This document shows, in pieces, positions 1 to 6,437 of a stretch of DNA of 13,168 nucleotides. This DNA is from Vulcanisaeta sp. UBA163 (GTDB lineage: Archaea > Thermoproteota > Thermoprotei > Thermoproteales > Thermocladiaceae), in contig DAJV01000111.1 of the NCBI GenBank assembly GCA_002496475.1, positions 1,480-14,647 on the forward strand, written 5' to 3'. Under the pieces are notes generated by a model that saw only the letters and a program-made list of their open reading frames with translations, did no database searches and was not told where the DNA came from. Position 1 is the stretch's first letter, and each line of letters starts with the position of its first letter. A program made the position numbers and the translations under genes.

Positions 1-60
1 AGCACTGGCAAGGCGGGGCTATGAAGCAGGAAGCTCCCTCCTTTAGGAGGGGGTAGCTCA
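1..60 (+). mobile_element. Right end of an IS200/IS605-family (TnpB) element, cut by window edge
   Basis: The first 60 bases have the usual look of the right end of an IS200/IS605-type element. A tnpB reading frame ends inside a GC-rich hairpin (CCCTCC at 36-41, loop TTTA, GGAGGG at 46-51, extendable by C34-G53 and a T35-G52 wobble). The hairpin is followed closely by GTAGCTCA at 53-60. Elements of this family have no terminal inverted repeats and carry subterminal hairpins recognised by the TnpA transposase. The rest of the element lies outside the window, so it cannot be said whether tnpA or a full tnpB is present. The exact right boundary (about position 60) is inferred from family pattern. 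Confidence 0.6.
2..46 (+). CDS. tnpB: C-terminal tail of TnpB (partial)
   Basis: Reading frame 2 gives A-L-A-R-R-G-Y-E-A-G-S-S-L-L and then a TAG stop at 44-46. Archaeal TnpB proteins often end in a poorly conserved tail whose codons double as guide-RNA scaffold, and the RRGYEAGSSLL ending with its stop inside the hairpin fits that. TnpB is the RNA-guided RuvC nuclease of IS200/IS605 elements. None of the catalytic residues or the zinc finger lies in the window, so the assignment rests on this short tail and the overlapping hairpin only. The upstream part may be intact or degraded. Confidence 0.45.
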   Translation, partial: ALARRGYEAGSSLL

Positions 61-185
61 AACCAAAACAAGCCCTAATTGCTTGATTCATGTTTTAGGT
101 TGAGGAAGGCTGAAGTACTGTGGGGACATTCCCTGGATAAATCGATATTTAGATACCTTGTATAATAAATCTATGTAGTCTTAAT

Positions 186-196
186 ACTTAATAAGG
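186..196 (+). promoter_or_regulatory. TATA box for fixCX
   Basis: TTAATAA at 188-194 is centred about 28 nt upstream of the GTG at 219. This is archaeal TATA-box spacing for a transcript that begins at or next to the start codon. No Shine-Dalgarno motif precedes the GTG, which agrees with a leaderless mRNA. Confidence 0.6.
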
Positions 197-218
197 CATA
201 TGTCTAAGCTTTGACCCC

Positions 219-1496
219 GTGGGAGTTCGATTCGATGTAATAGTTGTTGGGGGTGGACCTGCTGGACTAACGGCGGCACAGCAACTGGCCAGTAAGGGGT
301 TTAAGGTACTGGTCGTGGAGAGGGGGAAGAAGCCAGGGAGTAAAAATGTCTATGGTGGTAGGATATACGCCCACGTACTTGATAGATTATACCCAGAGTA
401 CATTAAGGAGGCGCCGGTGGAACGCTGGGTTAGGAGGGAGAGGGTAACAATGATGACTGAGGATTCCTGGACGACGGTGGACTTCGAGACCGCGAAAGTC
501 GAGCATAAATCATTCACTGCTTACCTAACAAACTTCGTTGAGTGGCTTAATAAGAAGGCTGAGTCCGCGGGTGCCGTGGTTGTTTCCGAGGTTCCCATTG
601 ATTCATTAATAATTAAGGATGGTAAGGTTCTCGGTGTTAGGGCTGGTAATGACGAAGTCTATGGCGACGTCACAGTAATCGCCGAGGGCATTAACAGGTT
701 GGTCCTCGAGAGAAGTGGTTTAGCGCCTAAGTTAAGTCCTGAGGTGGTGGCTCTCGGTGCCAAGGAGGCCATTAAGTTGAGTAGGGAGGTAATCAATGAG
801 AGGTTTAACCTGGATGAGGATGAGGGTTTAGCATGGGTCGCAGCTGGATTCCCAACGCATTACCTACCCGGCGGTGCATTCATATATACTAATAAGGAGG
901 CAATTACCCTTGGGATAGTTCTTTACCTAAGTTATGGTTATCAACTGGACATACCTGTCCATGACCTAGTTGAGGAGTTTAGGCTGCATCCAATGATAAA
1001 GAGGTTAATTAAGGGTGGTCAACTCCTCGAGTACTCAGCGCACCTAACACCAGTTGCTGGTATTAATGCGGCACCGCCTAAGTTATACGGTAATGGTTAC
1101 CTAGTGGTTGGTGATGCAGCTGGCTTCCTGCTGCACCTGGGTATAATAATTAGAGGTGTTGACTTTGCCATGGAAAGCGGTAGGTTAGCTGCGGAGGCCA
1201 TTACGAAGGCCCATGACTTAGGTAAGTATGATGAGGAGGCCCTGTCAGTTTATGGTAAGTTACTTGAGGACTCCTTCATATTTAAGGAACTTAAGACCTT
1301 TAGGAATGCACACAAGGTTTTAATAGAGCCAAGCCTATACAGTGACTACGTGAGAATGATAAATAACCTGTTGAAGAGGTACTTCGAGGTAGACGGTACT
1401 CCAAAGAAGTTAGGCTCAACCTTCCTGGACAGCAAGGGTAAGTTAACACTAATTGACCTCGCAAAGGATGCCATTAGACTGGTGATGAACCTATGA
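219..1496 (+). CDS. fixC: FixC/EtfC: FAD-dependent ETF-quinone oxidoreductase subunit
   Basis: This 425-residue flavoprotein of the FixC / ETF:quinone oxidoreductase family takes electrons from the FixAB ETF and, with the iron-sulfur partner FixX, passes them to membrane quinone. An N-terminal Rossmann dinucleotide fold is visible (GGGPAG at 11-16, acidic residue in the VVERG strand at about 34). The second FAD motif is GDAAGF at 298-303, followed by the family segment IIIRGVDFAMESGRLAAEA. Length is normal for FixC, which lacks the C-terminal ferredoxin domain of mitochondrial ETF-QO; here that domain is the separate downstream FixX. The GTG start is chosen because an in-frame stop lies at 192 and the TATA box spacing fits a leaderless message. 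The stop overlaps the fixX start as ATGA, indicating translational coupling. No membrane helix is evident, so association with the membrane is probably peripheral. Confidence 0.93.
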   Translation: MGVRFDVIVVGGGPAGLTAAQQLASKGFKVLVVERGKKPGSKNVYGGRIYAHVLDRLYPEYIKEAPVERWVRRERVTMMTEDSWTTVDFETAKVEHKSFTAYLTNFVEWLNKKAESAGAVVVSEVPIDSLIIKDGKVLGVRAGNDEVYGDVTVIAEGINRLVLERSGLAPKLSPEVVALGAKEAIKLSREVINERFNLDEDEGLAWVAAGFPTHYLPGGAFIYTNKEAITLGIVLYLSYGYQLDIPVHDLVEEFRLHPMIKRLIKGGQLLEYSAHLTPVAGINAAPPKLYGNGYLVVGDAAGFLLHLGIIIRGVDFAMESGRLAAEAITKAHDLGKYDEEALSVYGKLLEDSFIFKELKTFRNAHKVLIEPSLYSDYVRMINNLLKRYFEVDGTPKKLGSTFLDSKGKLTLIDLAKDAIRLVMNL

Positions 1497-1786
1497 GCCT
1501 GGAGAGGAAGATAGTAATTGAGGAGAGATTGAACAGTAATGCCTGGGACGTTGACCAAAGACCACACATCAGGATAATAGACCCAGACCAATGCAGGAAG
1601 TGCGACCAAAAACCCTGCCTATACCTATGCCCAGCCAGGTGCTACACACCAGGCCCTGATGGAACAGTCCTCTTCTCACACGAAGGCTGCCTCGAGTGCG
1701 GTACATGCCGTGTGGTCTGTCCAGAAAACAACATCGAGTGGAATTATCCAAAAAGCGGGTTCGGCGTGCAGTATAGGTTTGGTTAG
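1493..1786 (+). CDS. fixX: FixX/EtfX: ferredoxin-like iron-sulfur subunit
   Basis: This 97-residue ferredoxin-like protein partners FixC. It has nine cysteines. The second set, C66-x2-C69-x2-C72-x3-C76-P, is a classical [4Fe-4S] motif and is followed by the family ending I-x-W-x-YP-x-SGFG-x-x-Y. An earlier set, C34-x2-C37-x4-C42-x3-C46-P, could hold a second [4Fe-4S] cluster, with C50 spare. Two clusters in the X subunit would suit an electron path from the FixC flavin toward quinone. The start overlaps the fixC stop by 4 nt, so the two are almost certainly co-translated. A 7-bp hairpin follows shortly after the stop. The family assignment is strong; cluster number is inferred from cysteine spacing. 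Confidence 0.93.
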   Translation: MSLERKIVIEERLNSNAWDVDQRPHIRIIDPDQCRKCDQKPCLYLCPARCYTPGPDGTVLFSHEGCLECGTCRVVCPENNIEWNYPKSGFGVQYRFG

Positions 1787-1798
1787 TATTGCAGTTAT

Positions 1799-1820
1799 GG
1801 CACTACCCTGCGTTAGTGCC
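1799..1820 (+). terminator. Hairpin after fixX, possible terminator or processing site
   Basis: GGCACTA (1799-1805) and TAGTGCC (1814-1820) form a perfect 7-bp stem with an 8-base loop, starting 12 nt after the fixX stop. It is followed by a weakly T/A-rich TTAAATTACAA but no long T-run. Archaeal termination relies mainly on T-runs, so the hairpin may instead protect the mRNA 3' end. Confidence 0.35.
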
Positions 1821-1998
1821 TTAAATTACAATATATGGATTTAGATGTATAATAGTTAACACGCCAATTATCCTTAGGTAGTTAATTAATAAGGTAATAA
1901 TATACCCTTCACTGCGGAGGTTAATAGTACGGTAGGCTAATAGGAATAGGTGTGGTAATGATTGTGTGCGGTATTGATTTGGTTAGGTCGACACTAAC

Positions 1999-2012
1999 TA
2001 TATAGCTATATA
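1999..2012. promoter_or_regulatory. Perfect 14-bp AT palindrome upstream of fixA promoter
   Basis: TATATAGCTATATA reads the same on both strands and ends 8 nt before the fixA TATA region. A palindrome just upstream of BRE/TATA is where archaeal activators commonly bind. It could also be an extra TATA-like element. Its function is inferred from position only. Confidence 0.35.
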
Positions 2013-2020
2013 TCAGAAAT

Positions 2021-2030
2021 ACATATTAAG
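2021..2030 (+). promoter_or_regulatory. TATA box for fixAB
   Basis: ACATATTAAG is centred about 26 nt upstream of the ATG at 2052. This supports a leaderless start there and a transcription unit separate from fixCX. Confidence 0.6.
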
Positions 2031-2051
2031 TCAAATGTTTGCCCCTATTTG

Positions 2052-2873
2052 ATGGATGGATTAACGATAATAGTCCCTGTGAAGGCAGCCGTACCCAACA
2101 TAACAGCCGTTAAGCTGGACCCAGTGACACACAACCTGGTACGTGAAGGTGTACCACTGATGATTAATCCATACGATAGAAACGCCCTTGAATTCGCACT
2201 CAGGCTCAAGGATAAGTATGGTGGTAAGGTCATTACACTATCAATGGCGCCGCTGAGTGGTAAGGACTTCCTAGAGTCAACAATAGGAATGGGCGCCGAC
2301 GAGGCGTACCTACTCTCTGACAGGGCATTTGCCGGTGCCGATACGCTGGCGACCTCCTATGCAGTGGCAAGGGGCATACAGAGGTTATTCTCGAGCTTCG
2401 ACTTGATTGTGTTTGGTGAGGAGACCACGGATTCCTCAACAGCTCACATGCCTGCCCAAGTCGCCTCCTGGCTCAGCCTACCCTATATTTACTACGCCGT
2501 TGATGCGGAGGTTAAGCTTGAGGATAGGCTAATTACTGTAAGTAGGTACCTCGAGGATGAGGGCGTTTACGAGACTTACGAGTATAAACTACCACTAATA
2601 GTGAGCGTGTACAGGAATAGTAATCCACCCAGGGACATAAGCCTGGTTAGGAAGGTGGAGGCTAAGTTAAATAACCTGGTTAAGATAGTTGATAACAATA
2701 CGTTGAAACTGGAGAGGGAGTGCCTTGGTCTTAGGGGTTCGCCAACGATTGTGGCTAAGATTGAGGATGCAAAGCCGGTTGAGAGGAAGAAGCAGATATT
2801 CAAGGGTGATCCAAGGGAGGCGGCTAAGTGGTTATTGGATAACCTAGTCAAGGAGGGGGTGATCAAGCTATGA
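2052..2873 (+). CDS. fixA: FixA/EtfB: electron-transfer flavoprotein beta subunit
   Basis: This is the beta subunit of a heterodimeric ETF. Together with FixB it binds flavin and, in bifurcating members, carries the second FAD where NADH is oxidised. The ETF-beta fold begins TIIVPVKAAVP. The segment DRAFAGADTLAT (from residue 90) and the following G-x-x-x-x-D-x-x-TA stretch (GEETTDSSTA) are the nucleotide/flavin-binding region of the ETF-beta family. The 273-residue length is typical. A TTG at 2049 directly precedes the ATG at 2052. ATG is preferred because of the TATA spacing, and the difference is one residue. The stop overlaps the fixB start as ATGA. Assignment as an ETF beta is secure. 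Bifurcation is inferred from the company of FixC and FixX and from the characterised Pyrobaculum aerophilum EtfABCX. Confidence 0.93.
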   Translation: MDGLTIIVPVKAAVPNITAVKLDPVTHNLVREGVPLMINPYDRNALEFALRLKDKYGGKVITLSMAPLSGKDFLESTIGMGADEAYLLSDRAFAGADTLATSYAVARGIQRLFSSFDLIVFGEETTDSSTAHMPAQVASWLSLPYIYYAVDAEVKLEDRLITVSRYLEDEGVYETYEYKLPLIVSVYRNSNPPRDISLVRKVEAKLNNLVKIVDNNTLKLERECLGLRGSPTIVAKIEDAKPVERKKQIFKGDPREAAKWLLDNLVKEGVIKL

Positions 2874-3931
2874 GCACTGCACAGTCTCAGCAGAAGATTT
2901 GTAGTGAATGGAATCCAGTTAATAAGAATGAGCACAGGGGTATTTGGGTCTATGTTGAGCTTACTAACGGGGCTATTAAAGATGGTAGTCTACAATTAAT
3001 TGGAAAGGCCAGGGAATTAGCCAATAAGATAAGTACTGACGTGACCGCAGTAATGCTTGGCCATAACCTCGGTAATATGGTTAAGGAACCCATTTACTAC
3101 GGCGCAGATAAGGTCATTTACATAGACCACCCAGCCCTGGAAAAGTATGTACCACATATTTACTCCAACGTCATAGTGCAATTAGCCACCAAGTACAAAC
3201 CAGAGATAATACTGTTCGCAGCAACAAAGAGGGGCAGGGAACTCGCACCATATGTAGCCAATACACTTAGGACTGGAATAACAGCAGACTGCACTGAGCT
3301 AGACGTAGATCCAAAGACAAGGGATCTAGACCAAGTAAGGCCAACGTACGGTGGTAGCATACTAGCCCATATAAGGACCCCAAACAGGAGACCCCAACTT
3401 GCCAGTGTTAGGCCCAATGTATTTCCAACACCGCCAAGAGATACCAACAGGAAGGGTGAAATAATTGTTGAGACAATAGATACGCCACCAAGTATTAATG
3501 GGCATGGGCTCATTAACGTAAGGCCTGTGGTAAAGGGCGAGGAACTACCACCGGTTGAGAAGGCAGACATAGTAGTAGTGGCTGGCCGCGGTGTCGGAGG
3601 CATGGACGGCGTTAAGCTCATCACGGAACTCGCTAAATTACTCGGTGGTACCATAGGCGGAACAAAGAAGGCTACTGATTCAGGTTGGTTAGATATTGAT
3701 AGACAGGTTGGGCAGACTGGGAAGACCATAAGGCCTACGCTGTACATAGGTGTTGGCGTTAGTGGCGCCATCCAGCACGTGTTTGGCATAAAGGAGTCCA
3801 AGATCATTGTAGCAATAAACAGCGACCCCAACGCACCAATATTCGAGTATGCAGATTATGGAGTAGTCGGTGATTATAGGGAAATCGTAAAGGAATTAAT
3901 AGAATTGTTGAAAAGCCCACGAAGCAAGTAA
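2870..3931 (+). CDS. fixB: FixB/EtfA: electron-transfer flavoprotein alpha subunit
   Basis: This is the alpha subunit of the ETF, 353 residues. Residues about 23-200 form the N-terminal ETF domain (GIWVYVEL, then ELAPYVANTL). The C-terminal FAD-binding domain spans about 225-353 and shows the family hallmarks: VVVAGRGVGG, GQTGK at 281-285, LYIGVGVSGAIQH (SGAIQH at 298-303), IIVAINSDPNAPIFEYADYGVVGD. This domain holds the electron-transferring FAD that swings between FixA and the FixC side. The first 22 or so residues, including C11, are an extra polar tail of unknown role. The ATG overlaps the fixA stop by 4 nt, so expression is coupled. No iron-sulfur ferredoxin insertion, as found in some clostridial EtfA proteins, is present. 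A small membrane protein follows 76 nt downstream. Confidence 0.95.
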   Translation: MSTAQSQQKICSEWNPVNKNEHRGIWVYVELTNGAIKDGSLQLIGKARELANKISTDVTAVMLGHNLGNMVKEPIYYGADKVIYIDHPALEKYVPHIYSNVIVQLATKYKPEIILFAATKRGRELAPYVANTLRTGITADCTELDVDPKTRDLDQVRPTYGGSILAHIRTPNRRPQLASVRPNVFPTPPRDTNRKGEIIVETIDTPPSINGHGLINVRPVVKGEELPPVEKADIVVVAGRGVGGMDGVKLITELAKLLGGTIGGTKKATDSGWLDIDRQVGQTGKTIRPTLYIGVGVSGAIQHVFGIKESKIIVAINSDPNAPIFEYADYGVVGDYREIVKELIELLKSPRSK

Positions 3932-4007
3932 GTCTAAAAATTCATTAACCTGCATTTAATAATTAATCCCCCTATTCCCATCGAGAAACTAAAATTGGCA
4001 TAATGGT

Positions 4008-4145
4008 GTGAATGAGTTTAGTAATGCATCAAGGTGGTATTGGCTCGGGGTGGTACTGATCATAATACTCGTGGGGGCAATACTAGTACTCATTGCAGAC
4101 ATATATGCAATAATAGGTTACCATAAGCTATCCCAGGTCAAGTGA
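4008..4145 (+). CDS. 45-residue single-pass membrane microprotein
   Basis: A GTG-started frame encodes 45 residues beginning MNEFSNASRWYW. It has a short polar N-terminus, an aromatic WYW patch at 10-12, and an unbroken hydrophobic helix of about 24 residues (13-36) containing one acidic residue (D31). The tail GYHKLSQVK is positively charged. This layout is hard to get by chance and looks like a real membrane-anchored small protein, probably with the charged C-terminus in the cytoplasm. It lies 76 nt after fixB on the same strand. An AT-rich stretch at about 3955-3967 could serve a promoter but is farther from the start than in the neighbouring genes, so read-through from fixAB is also possible. 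Its 3' end overlaps the convergent gene by 8 nt. The family is not recognised; a role as membrane partner of the Fix complex is speculative. Confidence 0.6.
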   Translation: MNEFSNASRWYWLGVVLIIILVGAILVLIADIYAIIGYHKLSQVK

Positions 4146-4431
4146 GGGTTAAATCACCCTTTTTAATGAACTCATTGTTAATCCTCTCAATGATCTCCAC
4201 AGATCTTTTTAGTAGGTCAAGTTGCCCTGGCTTAAAGGTGAAGTTCTCATCACCAATGGCATACTCAATGTTACACTCATTACTACAAACCACGGAGACA
4301 TAGATACTAAAGTCCTCGGTTAGGTTTAGTATTACGATCTTTTCACGGCCATACTCATCAACCTCCGCAGCAATACCTAACTCCCTGGCAGCATTGAGTA
4401 TTTTATTCACTATACCACTAATGCCCGTCAT
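4138..4431 (-). CDS. Hypothetical protein, 97 residues
   Basis: I do not recognise this family. The protein is small and acidic and begins MTGISGIVNKILNAARELGI, probably a helix. A beta-rich middle follows (KIVILNLTEDFSIYVSVV...IEYAIGDENFTFKPGQ) with two cysteines close together (C-S-N-E-C), then a C-terminal helix (LDLLKRSVEIIERINNEFIKKG). The alternating hydrophobic pattern supports real coding. The start is an ATG with no alternative needed. An AT-rich AAATTAATGG on the minus strand at about 4450-4461 may be its TATA element. It is convergent with the small membrane protein and overlaps it by 8 nt. The cysteine pair could bind metal or form a disulfide, but nothing else in the sequence says which. 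Confidence 0.65.
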   Translation of the reverse strand: MTGISGIVNKILNAARELGIAAEVDEYGREKIVILNLTEDFSIYVSVVCSNECNIEYAIGDENFTFKPGQLDLLKRSVEIIERINNEFIKKGDLTLT

Positions 4432-4617
4432 ATTGAGACCACTAGGTTTCCCATTAATTTAGTAATAAACCTAATTGCCGAGGGTAAAGCGAAAAATAAT
4501 ATAGGGCAACCATTCCATATCCTTGTATTATGCCTGCGTAGGGAGTTGGTGAATCACAGTGATACGGGTAGTTAGCCCCTCTCACGTATTTTAAACACCC
4601 TAGGGATTAATTAACAC

Positions 4618-5550
4618 TCATGCGTTGAAACCCTTTAGGTAATTCACTAGTTTATCAACCAGTATCTCCGCGATCCTTCTCTGTGCTTCCCTGGTCTCCG
4701 CACCTATGTGTGGCGTTACAATGACCCTTGGGTGTCTGACTAGTTCTATTTCCCAAGGTTCCCTGGGTGGTTCGTTCTCAAGTACATCAAGTGCTGCAGC
4801 AGCCACCTTACCATCATTGAGCGCCTTCAGTAACGCCCTTGTATCTATTACCTCACCCCTGGAGGCGTTGATTATTATTACCCCATCCTTCATGGCCTGA
4901 AACTCCTTTTCACCAATCAAATGCCTGGCGCTTGGTGTTAGGGATACGTGAATTGTGATGAAATCACTACTTCCCAGTAATTCTTCGAAGCCTACAACAT
5001 CAACACTAAGTTTTGACGCCCTATCCCTAATGTCAACTACATCATAGGCAATAACCCTCATACCAATCGCCCCAGCAAGCTCGGCAACCCTCTGTCCAAT
5101 CCTGCCGAATCCAATAACACCAAGAGTCTTACCAAGCAACTCAATACCCATGTACTTGCCCTTGGGCCATTCACCACCCTTGATTAGCCTATCCTGAAGC
5201 GACACAAGCCTTGCAGCCGCAATCATTAAGCCAATGGTTAACTCAGCCACAGATTGCGTTGAACCCTCGGGCGCATTAATGACCTTAATGCCCCTTGCCT
5301 TGGCGTATTCAACGTCAATATTGTCAAGTCCAACGCCAGCCCTCGCTATGACCCTCAACTTACCGGCTGCGTCAATAACATCCCTAGTGACCTTGGTCCT
5401 ACCCCTAACTATTAAGGCCTCATAACCCGGTATAACCTTAAGCAAATCCTCCCTGCTTATCCCGGGCCTATAGTCAATGTCAATACCCCGGCTTTTCAAC
5501 TCATTTACTATGTACTCGTCCACGGAGTCCGTTATTAATACCCTAACCAT
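4618..5550 (-). CDS. serA: D-3-phosphoglycerate dehydrogenase-like 2-hydroxyacid dehydrogenase (short form)
   Basis: This 310-residue NAD-dependent D-isomer-specific 2-hydroxyacid dehydrogenase is most like phosphoglycerate dehydrogenase, which oxidises 3-phosphoglycerate in serine synthesis. The split substrate domain flanks a Rossmann NAD domain with GFGRIG at 147-152. Catalytic candidates are R231 (INASRGEVID), E260 (DVLENEPP) and H281 (TPHIGAE). The segment ARAGVGLDNIDVEYAKARGI and then NAPEGSTQSVAE is very SerA-like. It lacks the C-terminal ACT regulatory domain of longer SerA proteins, so no serine feedback through that domain is expected. Many archaeal SerA proteins have this short form, and glyoxylate/hydroxypyruvate reductases are close relatives, so substrate identity is not proved. 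The ATG start fits a TATA box at 5571-5581. It is divergent from the recombinase. Confidence 0.85.
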   Translation of the reverse strand: MVRVLITDSVDEYIVNELKSRGIDIDYRPGISREDLLKVIPGYEALIVRGRTKVTRDVIDAAGKLRVIARAGVGLDNIDVEYAKARGIKVINAPEGSTQSVAELTIGLMIAAARLVSLQDRLIKGGEWPKGKYMGIELLGKTLGVIGFGRIGQRVAELAGAIGMRVIAYDVVDIRDRASKLSVDVVGFEELLGSSDFITIHVSLTPSARHLIGEKEFQAMKDGVIIINASRGEVIDTRALLKALNDGKVAAAALDVLENEPPREPWEIELVRHPRVIVTPHIGAETREAQRRIAEILVDKLVNYLKGFNA

Positions 5551-5570
5551 TCACAACCTAAATAGGCTAT

Positions 5571-5581
5571 GTTTTTTAAGC
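5571..5581 (-). promoter_or_regulatory. TATA box for serA
   Basis: On the minus strand this reads GCTTAAAAAAC, centred 26 nt upstream of the serA ATG. It points to a leaderless message. The whole 5551-5664 gap is AT-rich and holds the two divergent promoters. Confidence 0.6.
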
Positions 5582-5633
5582 ATTATTATTTATATTATTT
5601 ATAATTATTAAAACAATAATACCCCGACGCATC

Positions 5634-5643
5634 ATTTAAAAAC
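5634..5643 (+). promoter_or_regulatory. TATA box for serine recombinase
   Basis: TTTAAAAA at 5635-5642 is centred about 27 nt before the GTG at 5665, again leaderless spacing. This supports that GTG as the true start. Confidence 0.6.
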
Positions 5644-5664
5644 AACCATCCAACAATCAACGAA

Positions 5665-6423
5665 GTGATACCAGCAGTAGCCTACGTTAGAGTATCCACA
5701 GAAATGCAGGACCCAGCAAACCAGGTGGAGTACCTAAGGCGATGGAGTGAGTCCAGGGGGTTCCAAATACTGAGGCTTTACATTGATGAGGCAATCAGTG
5801 GCGCCTCCCCAATCATGGAAAGGCCGGCATTCAGGGAATTGGTTAAGGACGTGGAGGGCGGTGCATTGAGTCCAAGACCAATGGTCTTATTGGTTTATGA
5901 AACCTCGAGGCTTGTTAGGAACTTCCAGGAACTATTTAGGTTACTTGATATTGTTGAGAATAGGCTTGGTTTGCTCATAGTTAGCACCAGTGAGAAGGAG
6001 TCAGTGCTTCAGAACCTTGACGGCGCCTACAGGCAGTTCCTTAGGACAGTCCTGGCCTTCGTGGCATCCATGGAGAGAGAATTCATTAGGCAGAGGACCA
6101 AGGCTGCAATGGAGAGGCTCAGGACGGAGGGTAAGATTGTTTCCAAGGTTGATCTAATGCCCAGGGACGTAATTGAGGAGGTCCTTAAACTATACACGGA
6201 GGGATTAAGCCAGAGAGCAATATCTGCCAAGCTGGGCATAAGCCTATATGCCGTGAGGAGAATATTGGGTAGGCATGGTTATAGGGGTGGTTATACATGT
6301 CCGCGTTGTCTCCATAGGATGACCATCACTGACAAGGCCCTTGTCCAGGTTGATGGCAGGTACGCCATTAAGTACGTACTGCACTGCCCAAACTGCGGCT
6401 ATGAGGAATCAAAGGTGGAGTAG
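5665..6423 (+). CDS. Small serine recombinase (resolvase/invertase) with C-terminal zinc ribbon
   Basis: This 252-residue site-specific recombinase has the resolvase catalytic domain at the N-terminus (about 4-150): Y-V-R-V-S with R9 and nucleophile S11, ETSRLVRN with R82 and R85 in place of the usual DRLxR, and the E-helix signature EREFIRQRT at about 137-145. A helix-turn-helix follows at about 178-205 (EGLSQRAISAKLGISLYAVRRILGRHG). A zinc ribbon follows at 212-244 (CPRC at 212-215, CPNC at 241-244). All catalytic residues look intact. The domain order is like Tn3/Hin resolvases, not IS607 TnpA, which carries its DNA-binding domain first. The zinc ribbon is an uncommon extra for a small resolvase and may read DNA or mediate protein contacts. 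No tnpB or other transposon gene is next to it, so it appears to stand alone. It could act in dimer resolution, inversion or integration. Confidence 0.85.
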   Translation: MIPAVAYVRVSTEMQDPANQVEYLRRWSESRGFQILRLYIDEAISGASPIMERPAFRELVKDVEGGALSPRPMVLLVYETSRLVRNFQELFRLLDIVENRLGLLIVSTSEKESVLQNLDGAYRQFLRTVLAFVASMEREFIRQRTKAAMERLRTEGKIVSKVDLMPRDVIEEVLKLYTEGLSQRAISAKLGISLYAVRRILGRHGYRGGYTCPRCLHRMTITDKALVQVDGRYAIKYVLHCPNCGYEESKVE

Positions 6424-6437
6424 CCCTCAGGGAAGCG

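Larger units (their letters stand above)
1..80 (+). ncRNA. Candidate 3' end of TnpB omega/re RNA with adjoining guide
   Basis: In TnpB systems the guide RNA overlaps the 3' end of tnpB, folds into a terminal hairpin, and continues into flanking host DNA, which supplies a guide of roughly 16-20 nt. The hairpin at 34-53 and the right-end motif ending near 60 match that arrangement. The guide would then be the bases from about 61 to 80, starting AACCAAAACA. Transcription and exact ends are inferred; the 5' part of the RNA is outside the window. Confidence 0.4.

Noticed and set aside
1958..2005. 15-codon ORF (MIVCGIDLVRSTLTI) between fixX and fixA
   Set aside because: Too short, ends in the AT palindrome, and shows no ribosome site; its resemblance to a gene is weak.
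3160..3831. 223-residue open frame antisense to fixB
   Set aside because: It lies entirely within the strongly supported fixB gene, and its Pro/Ser/Leu-rich product looks like a codon-bias shadow.
4553..4563. Small inverted repeat ATCAC-A-GTGAT between serA and the 97-residue gene
   Set aside because: Only 5-bp arms, far from a clear promoter. The 4432-4617 gap otherwise shows only AT-rich promoter-like sequence.
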